DNA of 32,645 nt from Novosphingobium sp. (GTDB lineage: Bacteria > Pseudomonadota > Alphaproteobacteria > Sphingomonadales > Sphingomonadaceae), in contig JAIXYF010000250.1 of assembly GCA_027490345.1 (NCBI GenBank), forward strand, positions 1-32,645, written 5' to 3'. Below are positions 7,935-16,173 of this stretch, in pieces (positions within the stretch are counted from its first letter, which is position 1; each line of letters begins with the position of its first letter). The notes beneath the pieces are model-generated. The model saw only the letters and a program-made list of their open reading frames with translations, did no database searches and was not told the origin of the DNA. The position numbers and the translations under genes were made by a program.

Positions 7935-8897
7935 TCAGATGCAGACGCGGATGGCGGCAACTGGCACTTGCCCGCGCAGCCGATCAGCCAGCTGGTTGAT
8001 TTCGCGCGATGCCGGCAGGCGCGCACGGCGGCTGCAGCAGAAGCGCTGTTCGCCCGCCGCGCTATCGACCAGCGTGCCTGCAGGCGCGCAGTAGGCCGCG
8101 TGATCGACGATGCCCGTGGTGTTGCGCGCCGAAAAATCGACCCGGCGCAGCCATGTGAAGGGCGTGCCGAGCCGGGATACGGCCTTGTTGAATTCGCCGT
8201 GGCACACTTGTGATCCGCCCGGCACGACTTGTGTGACCGTTTCTTCCATCTTGCCATCGCACATCCCGCCTTCGGGATTGCGCACGCAGCATTCGTCGTG
8301 CAGCCAGCTTCCCGCGTTGATCAGGCATGTGCCGGTCTCGGGTACGCAGGTCGAGATTTCGCCCTTCGATCGATCCCCGCAGTTCTGACCCGCCGCGCCA
8401 AGGCACTTGTAGCCCAGATTGATCGCGCCCACGCCCTGCCCGATCGGCCGCGCCGCTGCCCCGGCAAGCGCCCGATCAATGGCAGCGCGCGGCACGGTAA
8501 ACTGGCCAGGCGCGGTGGAGAGCTGCGAGGTGGCGGGGCAGACCGGGCCGCCGCTGGCGGGCAGGCGCAGCGTGAAGAAGCCCAACATGGCCGAGATGTT
8601 CAAAGCACTGCCTGCGCCGGACGTGCCGCCAGTGATCAGCACCGAACCGCTGGTGGCGGCCGGGATCGTGAGCGAGGCGGTGCCAGTGGCATTGGTGCGC
8701 GCAGCGCCCAGCACCGCGCGATCCGCCACTGTGCCCGCGCAGACCAGCGCATTGACCACCGGCACGCCGCCCGCATCGATCACGGTAATCGCCATGGTGC
8801 GGCTGACCTGCGCGGTGGTCATCGTGGCCATGCCGGCCACAGCGATCACCGCTGCGCATGCTGCCAGCATCCCCGAGGTACGACTGCCTAGGCCCAT
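7935..8897 (-). CDS. Cys-rich secreted protein with an N-terminal beta-sandwich-like domain
   Basis: Encodes 320 residues. A hydrophobic N-terminal segment ending near TTAQ at residue 30 is a likely export signal. Residues about 33-115 resemble a carboxypeptidase-regulatory-like or Big-type beta-sandwich (TMAITVIDAGGVPVVNALV, then a TNATGTASLTIPA repeat-style strand). The C-terminal half, about 160-320, has around a dozen Cys and a striking WLHDECC segment (His200, Asp201, Cys203, Cys204) followed by MCDG. His-Asp next to paired Cys recalls the catalytic helix of secreted phospholipase A2, but the rest of that motif is not evident. It is first in an operon with the small secreted protein and the secretin, and divergent from the histidine kinase. 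It could be a substrate of the secretin. Confidence 0.75.
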   Translation of the reverse strand: MGLGSRTSGMLAACAAVIAVAGMATMTTAQVSRTMAITVIDAGGVPVVNALVCAGTVADRAVLGAARTNATGTASLTIPAATSGSVLITGGTSGAGSALNISAMLGFFTLRLPASGGPVCPATSQLSTAPGQFTVPRAAIDRALAGAAARPIGQGVGAINLGYKCLGAAGQNCGDRSKGEISTCVPETGTCLINAGSWLHDECCVRNPEGGMCDGKMEETVTQVVPGGSQVCHGEFNKAVSRLGTPFTWLRRVDFSARNTTGIVDHAAYCAPAGTLVDSAAGEQRFCCSRRARLPASREINQLADRLRGQVPVAAIRVCI

Positions 8898-8962
8898 GTG
8901 CCTGCTCCTGCCAAAGTTCGGATGTCACACTGCCCGCGCGGGGGCAGACTGGCTTCACCCAT

Positions 8963-8988
8963 ATGGCCGAACCGGATGGCCGAGCCGG
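8963..8988. promoter_or_regulatory. Tandem 13-bp direct repeat between divergent genes
   Basis: Two adjacent copies, ATGGCCGAACCGG at 8963-8975 and ATGGCCGAGCCGG at 8976-8988, differ at one base. They lie 44 bases before the histidine kinase start and about 65 bases before the divergent Cys-rich secreted-protein gene. Tandem direct repeats in such a position are a plausible site for a response regulator dimer. The repeat is seen; binding is inferred. Confidence 0.4.
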
Positions 8989-9032
8989 ATGCAGGCTTGG
9001 CAAACGCCAGATTGCCCGCGATGTAGGACGGT

Positions 9033-10373
9033 GTGAACACGGCGCCCCCACCTGACGATCCGGCTGAACATATCCGCATCCGTGCGGCGGAATCGCGGAT
9101 CGAATTCAACGTGGCCGGGGCCTTCACCCTGCTGATCGCGGGCACGCTGGCTTATGTGCACATGCTGTTTGCCGATATCGTCCCGCCCGCGCGCTTGTGG
9201 ACATGGACCGGCATGGTCATCGCCGCGATCATGGTGATGGTGGCGCTGCCGGTGGCGGTGCTGGTGCGGCGGCCCGATGATGCCGAAATCATGAAAGTGT
9301 GGTCGCCGCTCGGCAAGTTTGCCGCGATCCTGTTTGATACCACGGTGGCGGCCAGCGTGTGGCTGCTGCTGCCCTACGCGTCCGAACCGCTGCGGCTGCT
9401 GATGGTGGTGTTCTATGCCGCTTGCGTGTCGGGCCAGGTCATCTCCACGGCAGAATCGCTGGGCACGATCCTGTTTGGCGTGGTTTCGATTTTCGGTTCG
9501 GCCGCGTTGTTCTTCGTGATGGCGCCGGGGCCGTATTCGGTCGGTCTCGCGCTGTTTCTGGTGGCGTTCGGCGCGCTGATGATCGGGGTGGCGGCCACGC
9601 TGAAAGTGGCGATCCGCTCTGCCATTGCAGCCCGGCTTGCGGCTGAGGCAATTTCGGCTGATCTGGCCGCCGCGCTGGCCGCCGCCACCGAAGCCCGGCA
9701 GGCCAAGACACGCTTCATCGCTGCTGCCACCCACGATCTGCGCCAGCCGCTGCAAGCCGCCGCGCTGTTTTTCAACCGGATCGCTGCGCGCCAATCGGCT
9801 GCGGGCGATGCCACGGTGGTCAACGCCCGCCTTGCCTTTGCCGAAGCCGCCGGACTGCTCGATCAATTGCTTGAACATCTGCGGCTCGATGGCGGGATGA
9901 TCCAGCCCAATACGGCGCGCACGCCGCTAGCCACGATCATCCCGCGCGTATCCACCGAAGTGGCCGAAATTGCCGCTGTCAGCGCCTTTGAAATCAGTCA
10001 TGTGCCAAGCCGCCTTGCGGTGACGGCAGACCCGGCGCTGCTGGCGCGGATCCTGCGCAACTTCCTCCACAATGCCATGCGCCATTCGCGCGGCAGCCGC
10101 ATTCTGGTGGGCGCGCGCCAGCGCGGCGGGCGCGTGCGGATCTATGTGGTGGACAATGGCCGGGGCATTACCAGCGCGCTGGCTACCAGCCTGTTCGATG
10201 ATATCAAACCGGCCAGCAGCGATCCGGTGGGACAGAAAGGCGTGGGTCTTGGACTGCCCTCCTCGCGCCGCATGGCCGAACTGATGGGCGGCAGCGTGGG
10301 GCTTGATCCGGTGTGGCGACACGGCGCGGCATTCTATTGCGAACTGCCGCTGGCAGCGGCGGAAGCGCTCTGA
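9033..10373 (+). CDS. Membrane-bound sensor histidine kinase
   Basis: Encodes 446 residues from a GTG start with AGGA at 9025-9028. The N-terminal third has five or six hydrophobic helices (about 28-48, 58-78, 97-115, 120-136, 145-163 and 168-190), forming a membrane sensor region with no large periplasmic loop. The phospho-acceptor motif is ATHDLRQPLQA (His234), followed by an ATPase domain with NFLHNAMRHS (N box), VDNGRG (G1) and GVGLGL (G2). Kinases with the HDLRQPLQA form of the H box often pair with LuxR-type regulators, which fits the one at 5335. The two partners are separated by a three-gene minus-strand operon. The kinase assignment is certain; signal and partner are inferred. Confidence 0.9.
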   Translation: MNTAPPPDDPAEHIRIRAAESRIEFNVAGAFTLLIAGTLAYVHMLFADIVPPARLWTWTGMVIAAIMVMVALPVAVLVRRPDDAEIMKVWSPLGKFAAILFDTTVAASVWLLLPYASEPLRLLMVVFYAACVSGQVISTAESLGTILFGVVSIFGSAALFFVMAPGPYSVGLALFLVAFGALMIGVAATLKVAIRSAIAARLAAEAISADLAAALAAATEARQAKTRFIAAATHDLRQPLQAAALFFNRIAARQSAAGDATVVNARLAFAEAAGLLDQLLEHLRLDGGMIQPNTARTPLATIIPRVSTEVAEIAAVSAFEISHVPSRLAVTADPALLARILRNFLHNAMRHSRGSRILVGARQRGGRVRIYVVDNGRGITSALATSLFDDIKPASSDPVGQKGVGLGLPSSRRMAELMGGSVGLDPVWRHGAAFYCELPLAAAEAL

Positions 10374-10445
10374 TTGCGCCTGTGCCCAGGTATCAGATGT
10401 CTTTCAGGTGACGTTTTCAGGTAGCAGGGCGCGCGCAAACGGGCC

Positions 10446-11906
10446 ATGCGGCGCAGGATGACACTCAAGATCGATATGGGATTCGATGGCAGCGGCGCCC
10501 CGGCGCTGGTTGACCTTGAAGAACTTCTGGCCACGCGCCTGCTGGTGCAGGGCAATTCGGGCTCGGGCAAATCGCACCTGTTGCGCCGAATGCTGGAGAA
10601 GAGCGCAGGCCAGGTGCAGCAGATCATCATCGATCCCGAAGGTGATTTCGTCACGCTTTCAGGCCCTTATGGCCATGTCTCGATTGAAGCGGTTGAATAT
10701 TCCGTCGCCGAGATCGCGCATTTTGCCCGCCGCTGCCGCGAACATCGCACCTCGGTGGTGCTGAGCCTGGAAGGGCTGGAGATGGAAGGCCAGATGCGCT
10801 GCGCTGCCGCGTTTCTGTCCGGGCTGTTCGATGCCCCGCGCGAACACTGGTTCCCAGCACTGGTGGTGGTGGACGAGGCCCAGATCTTTGCCCCTGCCGC
10901 CGGGGCCGAAGTGATCGAAGAAGTGCGCCGCGCATCGCTTGGGGCGATGACCAACCTCATGTCGCGCGGGCGCAAGCGCGGGCTGGCCGGGATCATCGCC
11001 ACCCAGCGCCTCGCCAAGCTTTCCAAGAACGTGGCGGCAGAGGCCAGCAACTTCCTGATGGGCCGCACGTTCCTCGATATCGACATGGCGCGCGCGGCAG
11101 ACCTGCTGGGGATGGAGCGGCGGCAGGCCGAAACCATCCGCGATCTGGCGCGCGGCACGTTTCTGGGCCTTGGCCCGGCGATTGCGCGGCGGCCGATCAC
11201 GCTGCGGATCGGCGCGGTGGAAACCTCTGCGCGCAGCAGCAGCCCGGTGCTGGTGCCGCTGCCCGATGCGCCTGCGCCCGATATGCGCCAGTTTCTGTTT
11301 GCGGGCATGATGGATGAGCCGGTGATGGCAGCGCCTGCGCCCGCACCCCGCCCCCAGCCTGCCACCACCGTGCTGGAAGAGCTTGCCCGCCTGCCCGCCA
11401 TGGCAGAAGCACCAGAGCCAAGCGAACCGGTCGATCCCGAGCCGGTGATGACTGCGGCCCTGCGCGCGCTGGCATCCGATGATGATGCGGCGGGCAAGAC
11501 AACCGCGGTGCTGTTTCAGGACTTTCAGGTGCGCTGCCGGATGCTGGGCCTGCGGCAGGCACCGCTCGATCTGGCAGGCTTCACCCGCCGCCTTGCCGCC
11601 GCCCGCGCCGGCATTTTCGAAAGCCTCGACGACGAATGGGCGCCCGCGCTGGAAGCAGGCCGCAAGGTGCCCGACGACATGCTGGGCGCCTTCCTCCTCA
11701 TCGCCCGCGCCGCCAGCGAAGGGCGCCCCTGCCCCAGCGATCAGGAATTGGCGCAAGTCTATGGCACCAGCTCGCTCGGCCGCGCGCGGCGCGTGCTGAG
11801 CTATATGGAAGAGCGCGACATCATCGTGGCGCGCACCGATCTTTCGGGCCGCCGTTCGATCACGATTCCGGCGCTGGGCTGGACGACATTGCCGACCGAG
11901 CCATGA
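10446..11906 (+). CDS. HerA/DUF87-like ATPase with C-terminal winged-helix-like region
   Basis: Encodes 486 residues. A P-loop ATPase of the HerA/FtsK class fills the N-terminal half: Walker A GNSGSGKS (36-43), Walker B ALVVVDEAQ (Asp143, Glu144), the SRGRKRGL segment and ATQRL sensor that are typical of HerA-like proteins. A Pro/Ala-rich linker around 285-325 leads to a C-terminal part. Its last about 100 residues (SDQELAQVYG..SLGRARRVLSYMEERDIIV) look like a winged helix. HerA-type enzymes pump or translocate DNA, usually with a NurA nuclease; none is adjacent here. The gene starts 72 bases after the histidine kinase. A second in-frame ATG at 10458 is possible. Confidence 0.82.
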   Translation: MRRRMTLKIDMGFDGSGAPALVDLEELLATRLLVQGNSGSGKSHLLRRMLEKSAGQVQQIIIDPEGDFVTLSGPYGHVSIEAVEYSVAEIAHFARRCREHRTSVVLSLEGLEMEGQMRCAAAFLSGLFDAPREHWFPALVVVDEAQIFAPAAGAEVIEEVRRASLGAMTNLMSRGRKRGLAGIIATQRLAKLSKNVAAEASNFLMGRTFLDIDMARAADLLGMERRQAETIRDLARGTFLGLGPAIARRPITLRIGAVETSARSSSPVLVPLPDAPAPDMRQFLFAGMMDEPVMAAPAPAPRPQPATTVLEELARLPAMAEAPEPSEPVDPEPVMTAALRALASDDDAAGKTTAVLFQDFQVRCRMLGLRQAPLDLAGFTRRLAAARAGIFESLDDEWAPALEAGRKVPDDMLGAFLLIARAASEGRPCPSDQELAQVYGTSSLGRARRVLSYMEERDIIVARTDLSGRRSITIPALGWTTLPTEP

Positions 11907-12012
11907 GCGCAACCCAACGCCCGCGCCGCAGGATATAGGACATTACAAAGCGCGCAGGGCGCATATAGCTTCGCAAAGAGGTGCACACAGCATCCGAAGG
12001 GAGAGACATGAT

Positions 12013-13125
12013 ATGAGCGATGCCACCCTGTTTCTGACTGACGAGCGCACATTCTGGCACTGCACGGGGGTGCAAGCGCTGTTTTTTCCGATCGGCGATT
12101 GGGTTGAGCCGCCTTCGGGCAGCTATGGGGCGGATACCCCGGCCTCGAAGCGCCGGCTGCTCAATCTGGTGCGCGCGTCCGGGCTTGATCAGCATCTCGA
12201 AATGCGCAGCGCCTCCCCGGCCACGCGCGAGGATCTGCTGCGCATCCATCCGGCCAGCTACATCAATGAATTTAAGCGCGTGAGCGACGCAGGCGGCGGC
12301 GAGCTTGGCCTGTTTGCCCCCTTCAGCAAGGGCGGGTTCGAACTGGCGACGCTTTCGGCCGGGCTTGCCATCGAAGCGGTGGACGCCGTCGTGACGGGCC
12401 GCGCGCGCAATGCCTATGCGCTGTGCCGTCCGGCCGGGCACCACTGCCTGGCCGATCAGCCGATGGGGTTCTGCCTCCTGGCCAACATTCCCATCGCCAT
12501 CGATGCGGCGAAGGCGAAGCACGGGCTTGGCAAAGTCGCGGTGGTCGATTGGGACGTTCACCACGGCAACGGCACGCAGAGCATCTTCTATGACCGGGGC
12601 GATGTGCTGACGATCTCGATCCATCAGGACCGCTGCTTCCCGCCGGGCTACAGCGGCCATGACGATCGCGGCGAAGGGGCGGGCCTCGGCGCCAATCTCA
12701 ACGTTCCGCTACCTGCAGGCAGCGGGCACGAGACCTATCTGCGCGCGCTGGACCGCGTAGTGATCCCGGCGCTGCAGCGCTACCAGCCTGATCTGATCGT
12801 GATTGCCAGCGGCCTTGATGCCAATGCCGCCGATCCGCTGGCACGCCAGATGCTTCATTCGGAAAGCTACCGCGCGATGACCGAACGCATGATCGCGGTG
12901 GCCGACGAGCTATGCGGCGGCCGCCTCGCGGTGGTGCATGAAGGCGGTTATTCTGAAGCCTATGTGCCGTTTTGTGGCCATTCGCTGATCGAGGCGCTGG
13001 CGGGCGTGCGGACCGAAGTGGTCGATCCCGAGATGGACTTCTTCGGACCGCAGCAACCCGATGACCGGATGCTGGCGTTCCACTTCGAACTGATCGAGGA
13101 AATCCGCGCTGGCGCTGGGCTCTGA
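12013..13125 (+). CDS. Histone-deacetylase-like / acetylpolyamine amidohydrolase family protein
   Basis: Encodes 370 residues, full length for a bacterial class II HDAC-like enzyme. Zinc-site and catalytic features are present: RPAGHHC (His143-His144), VDWDVHHGNGTQ (Asp181, His183), GLDANAADPLA (Asp269) and HEGGYSE with Tyr313 in the transition-state position. Family members remove acetyl groups from polyamines, lysines or other amines and amides. AAGGGAGAG lies well placed before the ATG. It precedes the Baeyer-Villiger monooxygenase gene by 197 bases on the same strand. The enzyme family is certain; whether it acts on a protein, polyamine or catabolic amide is not known. Confidence 0.9.
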   Translation: MSDATLFLTDERTFWHCTGVQALFFPIGDWVEPPSGSYGADTPASKRRLLNLVRASGLDQHLEMRSASPATREDLLRIHPASYINEFKRVSDAGGGELGLFAPFSKGGFELATLSAGLAIEAVDAVVTGRARNAYALCRPAGHHCLADQPMGFCLLANIPIAIDAAKAKHGLGKVAVVDWDVHHGNGTQSIFYDRGDVLTISIHQDRCFPPGYSGHDDRGEGAGLGANLNVPLPAGSGHETYLRALDRVVIPALQRYQPDLIVIASGLDANAADPLARQMLHSESYRAMTERMIAVADELCGGRLAVVHEGGYSEAYVPFCGHSLIEALAGVRTEVVDPEMDFFGPQQPDDRMLAFHFELIEEIRAGAGL

Positions 13126-13322
13126 GAGCGCAGCCAGTGCAATGACAGGGAATAAGGGTCGGCCGCGCGCCGGCCATTGTTCCGCGCGCCGTGCAAATGG
13201 CGAACGCGGCCAGTTTGTTGGCGGCTGGCGACGTTGCATCGCGGCCCATCCTTGGTGACATTCGAGGCTGCAATCACGCCGGGCAAGCCCCCGGCAACCA
13301 GCAGACCAGAGTGGAGCGGGAT

Positions 13323-14831
13323 GTGACCGAAGTAATGGAAAAGCCGCAGCAGGATGCGCGCGCCGCAACGCAGGATTTCGATGTCCTGATCGTCGGGGCC
13401 GGGATTTCCGGCATTGGCAGCGCCTATCACCTCAAGACCCAGAACCCCGACAAGACCTTCGCGATCCTTGAAGCCAAGGAGAACATCGGCGGGACGTGGG
13501 ACACGCACAAGTATCCCGGCGTGCGTTCGGACTCCGACCTCTACACGTTCGGCTACCGCTTCAAGCCGTGGGTCGGCCCGCCGATCGCCACGGCCGAGGA
13601 AATCCGCAAGTATCTGCGCGATGTTCTGGCCGAAAACGATCTCGATCAAGCGATCCGCTTCGGCACGCTGATCACGCGCTGCTCATGGTCCACCGCCGAC
13701 AAGCGCTGGACCGTGGAAACGAAGCGGGCCGATGGCAGCGCAGGCCCGACCTACCGCGCCACGTTCCTGTGGATGTGCCAGGGCTACTACGATCACCACA
13801 ATCCCTACCTGCCTGATTGGGCGGGCATGGCCGACTACAAGGGCCAGCTCATCCACGCGCAGAAGTGGGATGACAGCGTCGACTATTCCGGCAAGGACGT
13901 CGTCGTCATCGGTTCGGGCGCGACCGCCGCAACCGTGATCCCTGTGCTGGCCGACAAGGCCAAGCACGTAACCATGCTGCAGCGCTCGCCCACGTATTTC
14001 TACTGCTATCCCAACCGCAGCGATCTGGCGGACCGGCTGCGCGAAATCGGCGTGGACGAGGATACCGTGCACCGCTGCGTCCGGCTTGATTACCTGCACA
14101 ACCTCAAGATGCTCGACCGCAGGGCGCGCGAGGAGCCGGATCTGGTGTTCGACGAACTGAAGGAACTGATCCGCCAGTATGCCGGGCCGGACTTCGAGTT
14201 CGAGCCGCACTTCACCCCGCGTTACCGCCCGTGGCAGCAGCGGCTGGCGTTCATCCCCGATGGCGACATGTTCGAGCGTATCCGCGACGGCAAGGTGACC
14301 GCGATCACTGACACCATCGACCACTTCACCGCCGATGGTATCAAGCTGGCCTCGGGCGACGAGCTGAAGGCCGACATCGTAATGGCGGCCACCGGCTTCA
14401 ACCTGCTGATGATGGGCGGCATCGAGTTCGAAGTGGACGGCAAGGTGGTCGACTGGTCGGAGAAGGCGACCTATCGCGGGATGATGTTCGAAGGCGTGCC
14501 CAACATGGTGTGGGTGTTCGGCTATTTCCGCGCGGCGTGGACGCTGCGGGTCGATCTGCTGGGCGATTTCGTGTGCCGGATGCTGCGCCACATGGACGAA
14601 AAGGGCGCACAAGAAGTCAACATCGTGATCCCGCCGGCGCTTTCGGCCGAGCCGCTGATGCCGTGGATCGAGGACGACAACTTCAACCCCAGCTATCTGG
14701 TGCGTGATATGGACAAGCTGCCCAAGCGGCTGGGCGACCAGCCCGAGTGGCGCCATACGCAGGATTACTGGCGCGAGGCGGTGGATATCCCCGCCATCGA
14801 TCTGGAAGGCGCAGAATTCTCGTATAGCTGA
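13323..14831 (+). CDS. Baeyer-Villiger-type flavin monooxygenase
   Basis: Encodes 502 residues from a GTG with GGAG at 13313-13316; the open frame extends upstream to 13191, but the FAD motif starts early, which favours this start. Features in order: FAD-binding GAGISG (25-30) with Glu50, GGTWDTHKYPGVRSDSD (56-72), the BVMO-type fingerprint YKGQLIHAQKWD (172-183), and the NADPH-binding GSGATA (197-202). A late ATGF segment completes the flavin domain. Such enzymes insert oxygen next to a ketone to make an ester or lactone, using FAD and NADPH. The alpha/beta-hydrolase at 16174 could cleave such an ester. It may be co-transcribed with the deacetylase gene upstream. Confidence 0.9.
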   Translation: MTEVMEKPQQDARAATQDFDVLIVGAGISGIGSAYHLKTQNPDKTFAILEAKENIGGTWDTHKYPGVRSDSDLYTFGYRFKPWVGPPIATAEEIRKYLRDVLAENDLDQAIRFGTLITRCSWSTADKRWTVETKRADGSAGPTYRATFLWMCQGYYDHHNPYLPDWAGMADYKGQLIHAQKWDDSVDYSGKDVVVIGSGATAATVIPVLADKAKHVTMLQRSPTYFYCYPNRSDLADRLREIGVDEDTVHRCVRLDYLHNLKMLDRRAREEPDLVFDELKELIRQYAGPDFEFEPHFTPRYRPWQQRLAFIPDGDMFERIRDGKVTAITDTIDHFTADGIKLASGDELKADIVMAATGFNLLMMGGIEFEVDGKVVDWSEKATYRGMMFEGVPNMVWVFGYFRAAWTLRVDLLGDFVCRMLRHMDEKGAQEVNIVIPPALSAEPLMPWIEDDNFNPSYLVRDMDKLPKRLGDQPEWRHTQDYWREAVDIPAIDLEGAEFSYS

Positions 14832-14849
14832 ACGAGCGCGCGGCAGGCT

Positions 14850-15896
14850 TCAACCGGAACTGGTGTTCCGGGTCTGGGCCTGCCGCCGATATTCGAGCGC
14901 GCCCATGCCCGACCAGCGCTTGAACGCGCGGGAGAAACTGGACGGTTCGGCAAAACCTACCGCCACCGCGATCTGTTCGATCGCCATGTGGCCATCCATC
15001 AGCAGTTCGCGCGCGCGGGCATAGCGCGCTTCGTCGATCATGGCCGAAAAGCGCGTGCCCTCTTCGGCCAGCCGCCGATGCAGCGTCCGCTCGGACAAGG
15101 CCAGCATCCGCGCCGCCTCACCCGCTGTCGGAAACTCGCGGTCACTGCGATTGAGGCGCGCGGCCAGCCGGCCCTTGATCGTGCCGTCTGTCTGCGCGCG
15201 GCGTAGCATCAAATCGCAGCGCGAACTGTAGATCGTGACCAGATCGCTATCGGCCAGCGGCAACGGCAGATTGGCCGCACCGGGCTTGAACACCCACTGG
15301 GTCTCTGCGGCGTTGAATTGCACCGGGCAGGGAAAGTAGCGCCGCTGCCGTTCCCAATCCGGCGGGGGCGGTGTAGTGAGCGTGACCCGCTCCAGCGGCA
15401 GTTCGCCGCCCATGATATCGGCAATCAGCGTACGGATCGCGCCAAGATCGCGGTAGTGCGTGAATTCGTGCAGCGCCGCGGCCAGCGTGCCGCAGCTGCC
15501 GATCAGCGCGAAGGCGCCGTTGGGGGCTGCAGCATAGCGGTAGTTGATCAGCGAATACGTCAGCGACTGGCAGCGGCAGGCGATCTGCAACGCTTCCCCC
15601 AGCGTGCGCGCGGTCAACATCGCAAGGCCAAGCTCGCCATACTTGATCGCGCGATACCGCAAGCCGACATCGAACCAGATCGTGCGCGCATTGGCAGTGC
15701 AGGCGGCAAAGGATTTCTGCAGCTGCATTTCTTCCTGCGCGAGCAGTTCGCCCGACTGGCCATCGAACCGCACAGGCCGGATCTGGCTGGTGCGGCAGAA
15801 ATCATCCCAATCGACCCTGGTTTCGCTTACCAGAGCACTGCGCATGATCCGCGCGCTGAGATCCGGCAACGGTGCGTAGAGTGCATTGGAGTCCAT
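14850..15896 (-). CDS. AraC-family transcriptional regulator
   Basis: Encodes 348 residues from an ATG preceded on the minus strand by AGGAGG at 15905-15910. The frame extends 22 codons further upstream, but this start has the strong ribosome site. The N-terminal about 200 residues match the arabinose-binding-like sensor domain of OruR/ArgR-type AraC regulators (ELGLAMLTARTLGEAL). The C-terminal about 90 residues are the double helix-turn-helix (AARMLALSERTLHRRLAEEG, then IEQIAVAVGFAEPSSFSRAFKRW). The gene is convergent with the BVMO gene and divergent from the alpha/beta-hydrolase gene, so either of these or the TonB receptor could be a target. The inducer is unknown. Confidence 0.9.
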   Translation of the reverse strand: MDSNALYAPLPDLSARIMRSALVSETRVDWDDFCRTSQIRPVRFDGQSGELLAQEEMQLQKSFAACTANARTIWFDVGLRYRAIKYGELGLAMLTARTLGEALQIACRCQSLTYSLINYRYAAAPNGAFALIGSCGTLAAALHEFTHYRDLGAIRTLIADIMGGELPLERVTLTTPPPPDWERQRRYFPCPVQFNAAETQWVFKPGAANLPLPLADSDLVTIYSSRCDLMLRRAQTDGTIKGRLAARLNRSDREFPTAGEAARMLALSERTLHRRLAEEGTRFSAMIDEARYARARELLMDGHMAIEQIAVAVGFAEPSSFSRAFKRWSGMGALEYRRQAQTRNTSSG

Positions 15897-16173
15897 GCCC
15901 CATCCCCTCCTGATTATTGTTATGCTGCCTTTGGGGGGCAGCGTAGCGGTCGCTGGCCACATCCGTCAATAACTTGGCGCGCAGCGTCATGGTGCGGAGA
16001 CACCACTTCGCCTAGCTTTCTCGACATATGCATGAAGATCCCGGAGTTCTTGTTACTTTGCAGGCACTTAGCGTAAACCCGGTTCGGGCCTTTCCGCGGC
16101 AATCATTTGCTGCCGCTTTTGCCTGTGCGTGCTTCATGCCATTCCCGCATTTACCGAAGGCAGGAGCCCTGTG
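15897..16173. promoter_or_regulatory. Divergent intergenic region, AraC regulator / alpha/beta-hydrolase
   Basis: A 277-base non-coding gap that must hold promoters for both directions. It is AT-richer than its surroundings. A hairpin GCTGCC (15924-15929) / GGCAGC (15937-15942) lies in the likely AraC leader. No confident -35/-10 pair or AraC half-sites could be assigned by eye. Confidence 0.4.

Noticed and set aside
7935..8897. Calling the Cys-rich protein a phospholipase A2
   Set aside because: Only the His-Asp next to paired Cys resembles the family; the calcium loop and the Cys-Cys preceding the His are not seen.
13161..13175. Short GC-rich hairpin GGCCG/CGGCC after the deacetylase gene
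   Set aside because: Only five base pairs and no T-run; too weak to call a terminator.
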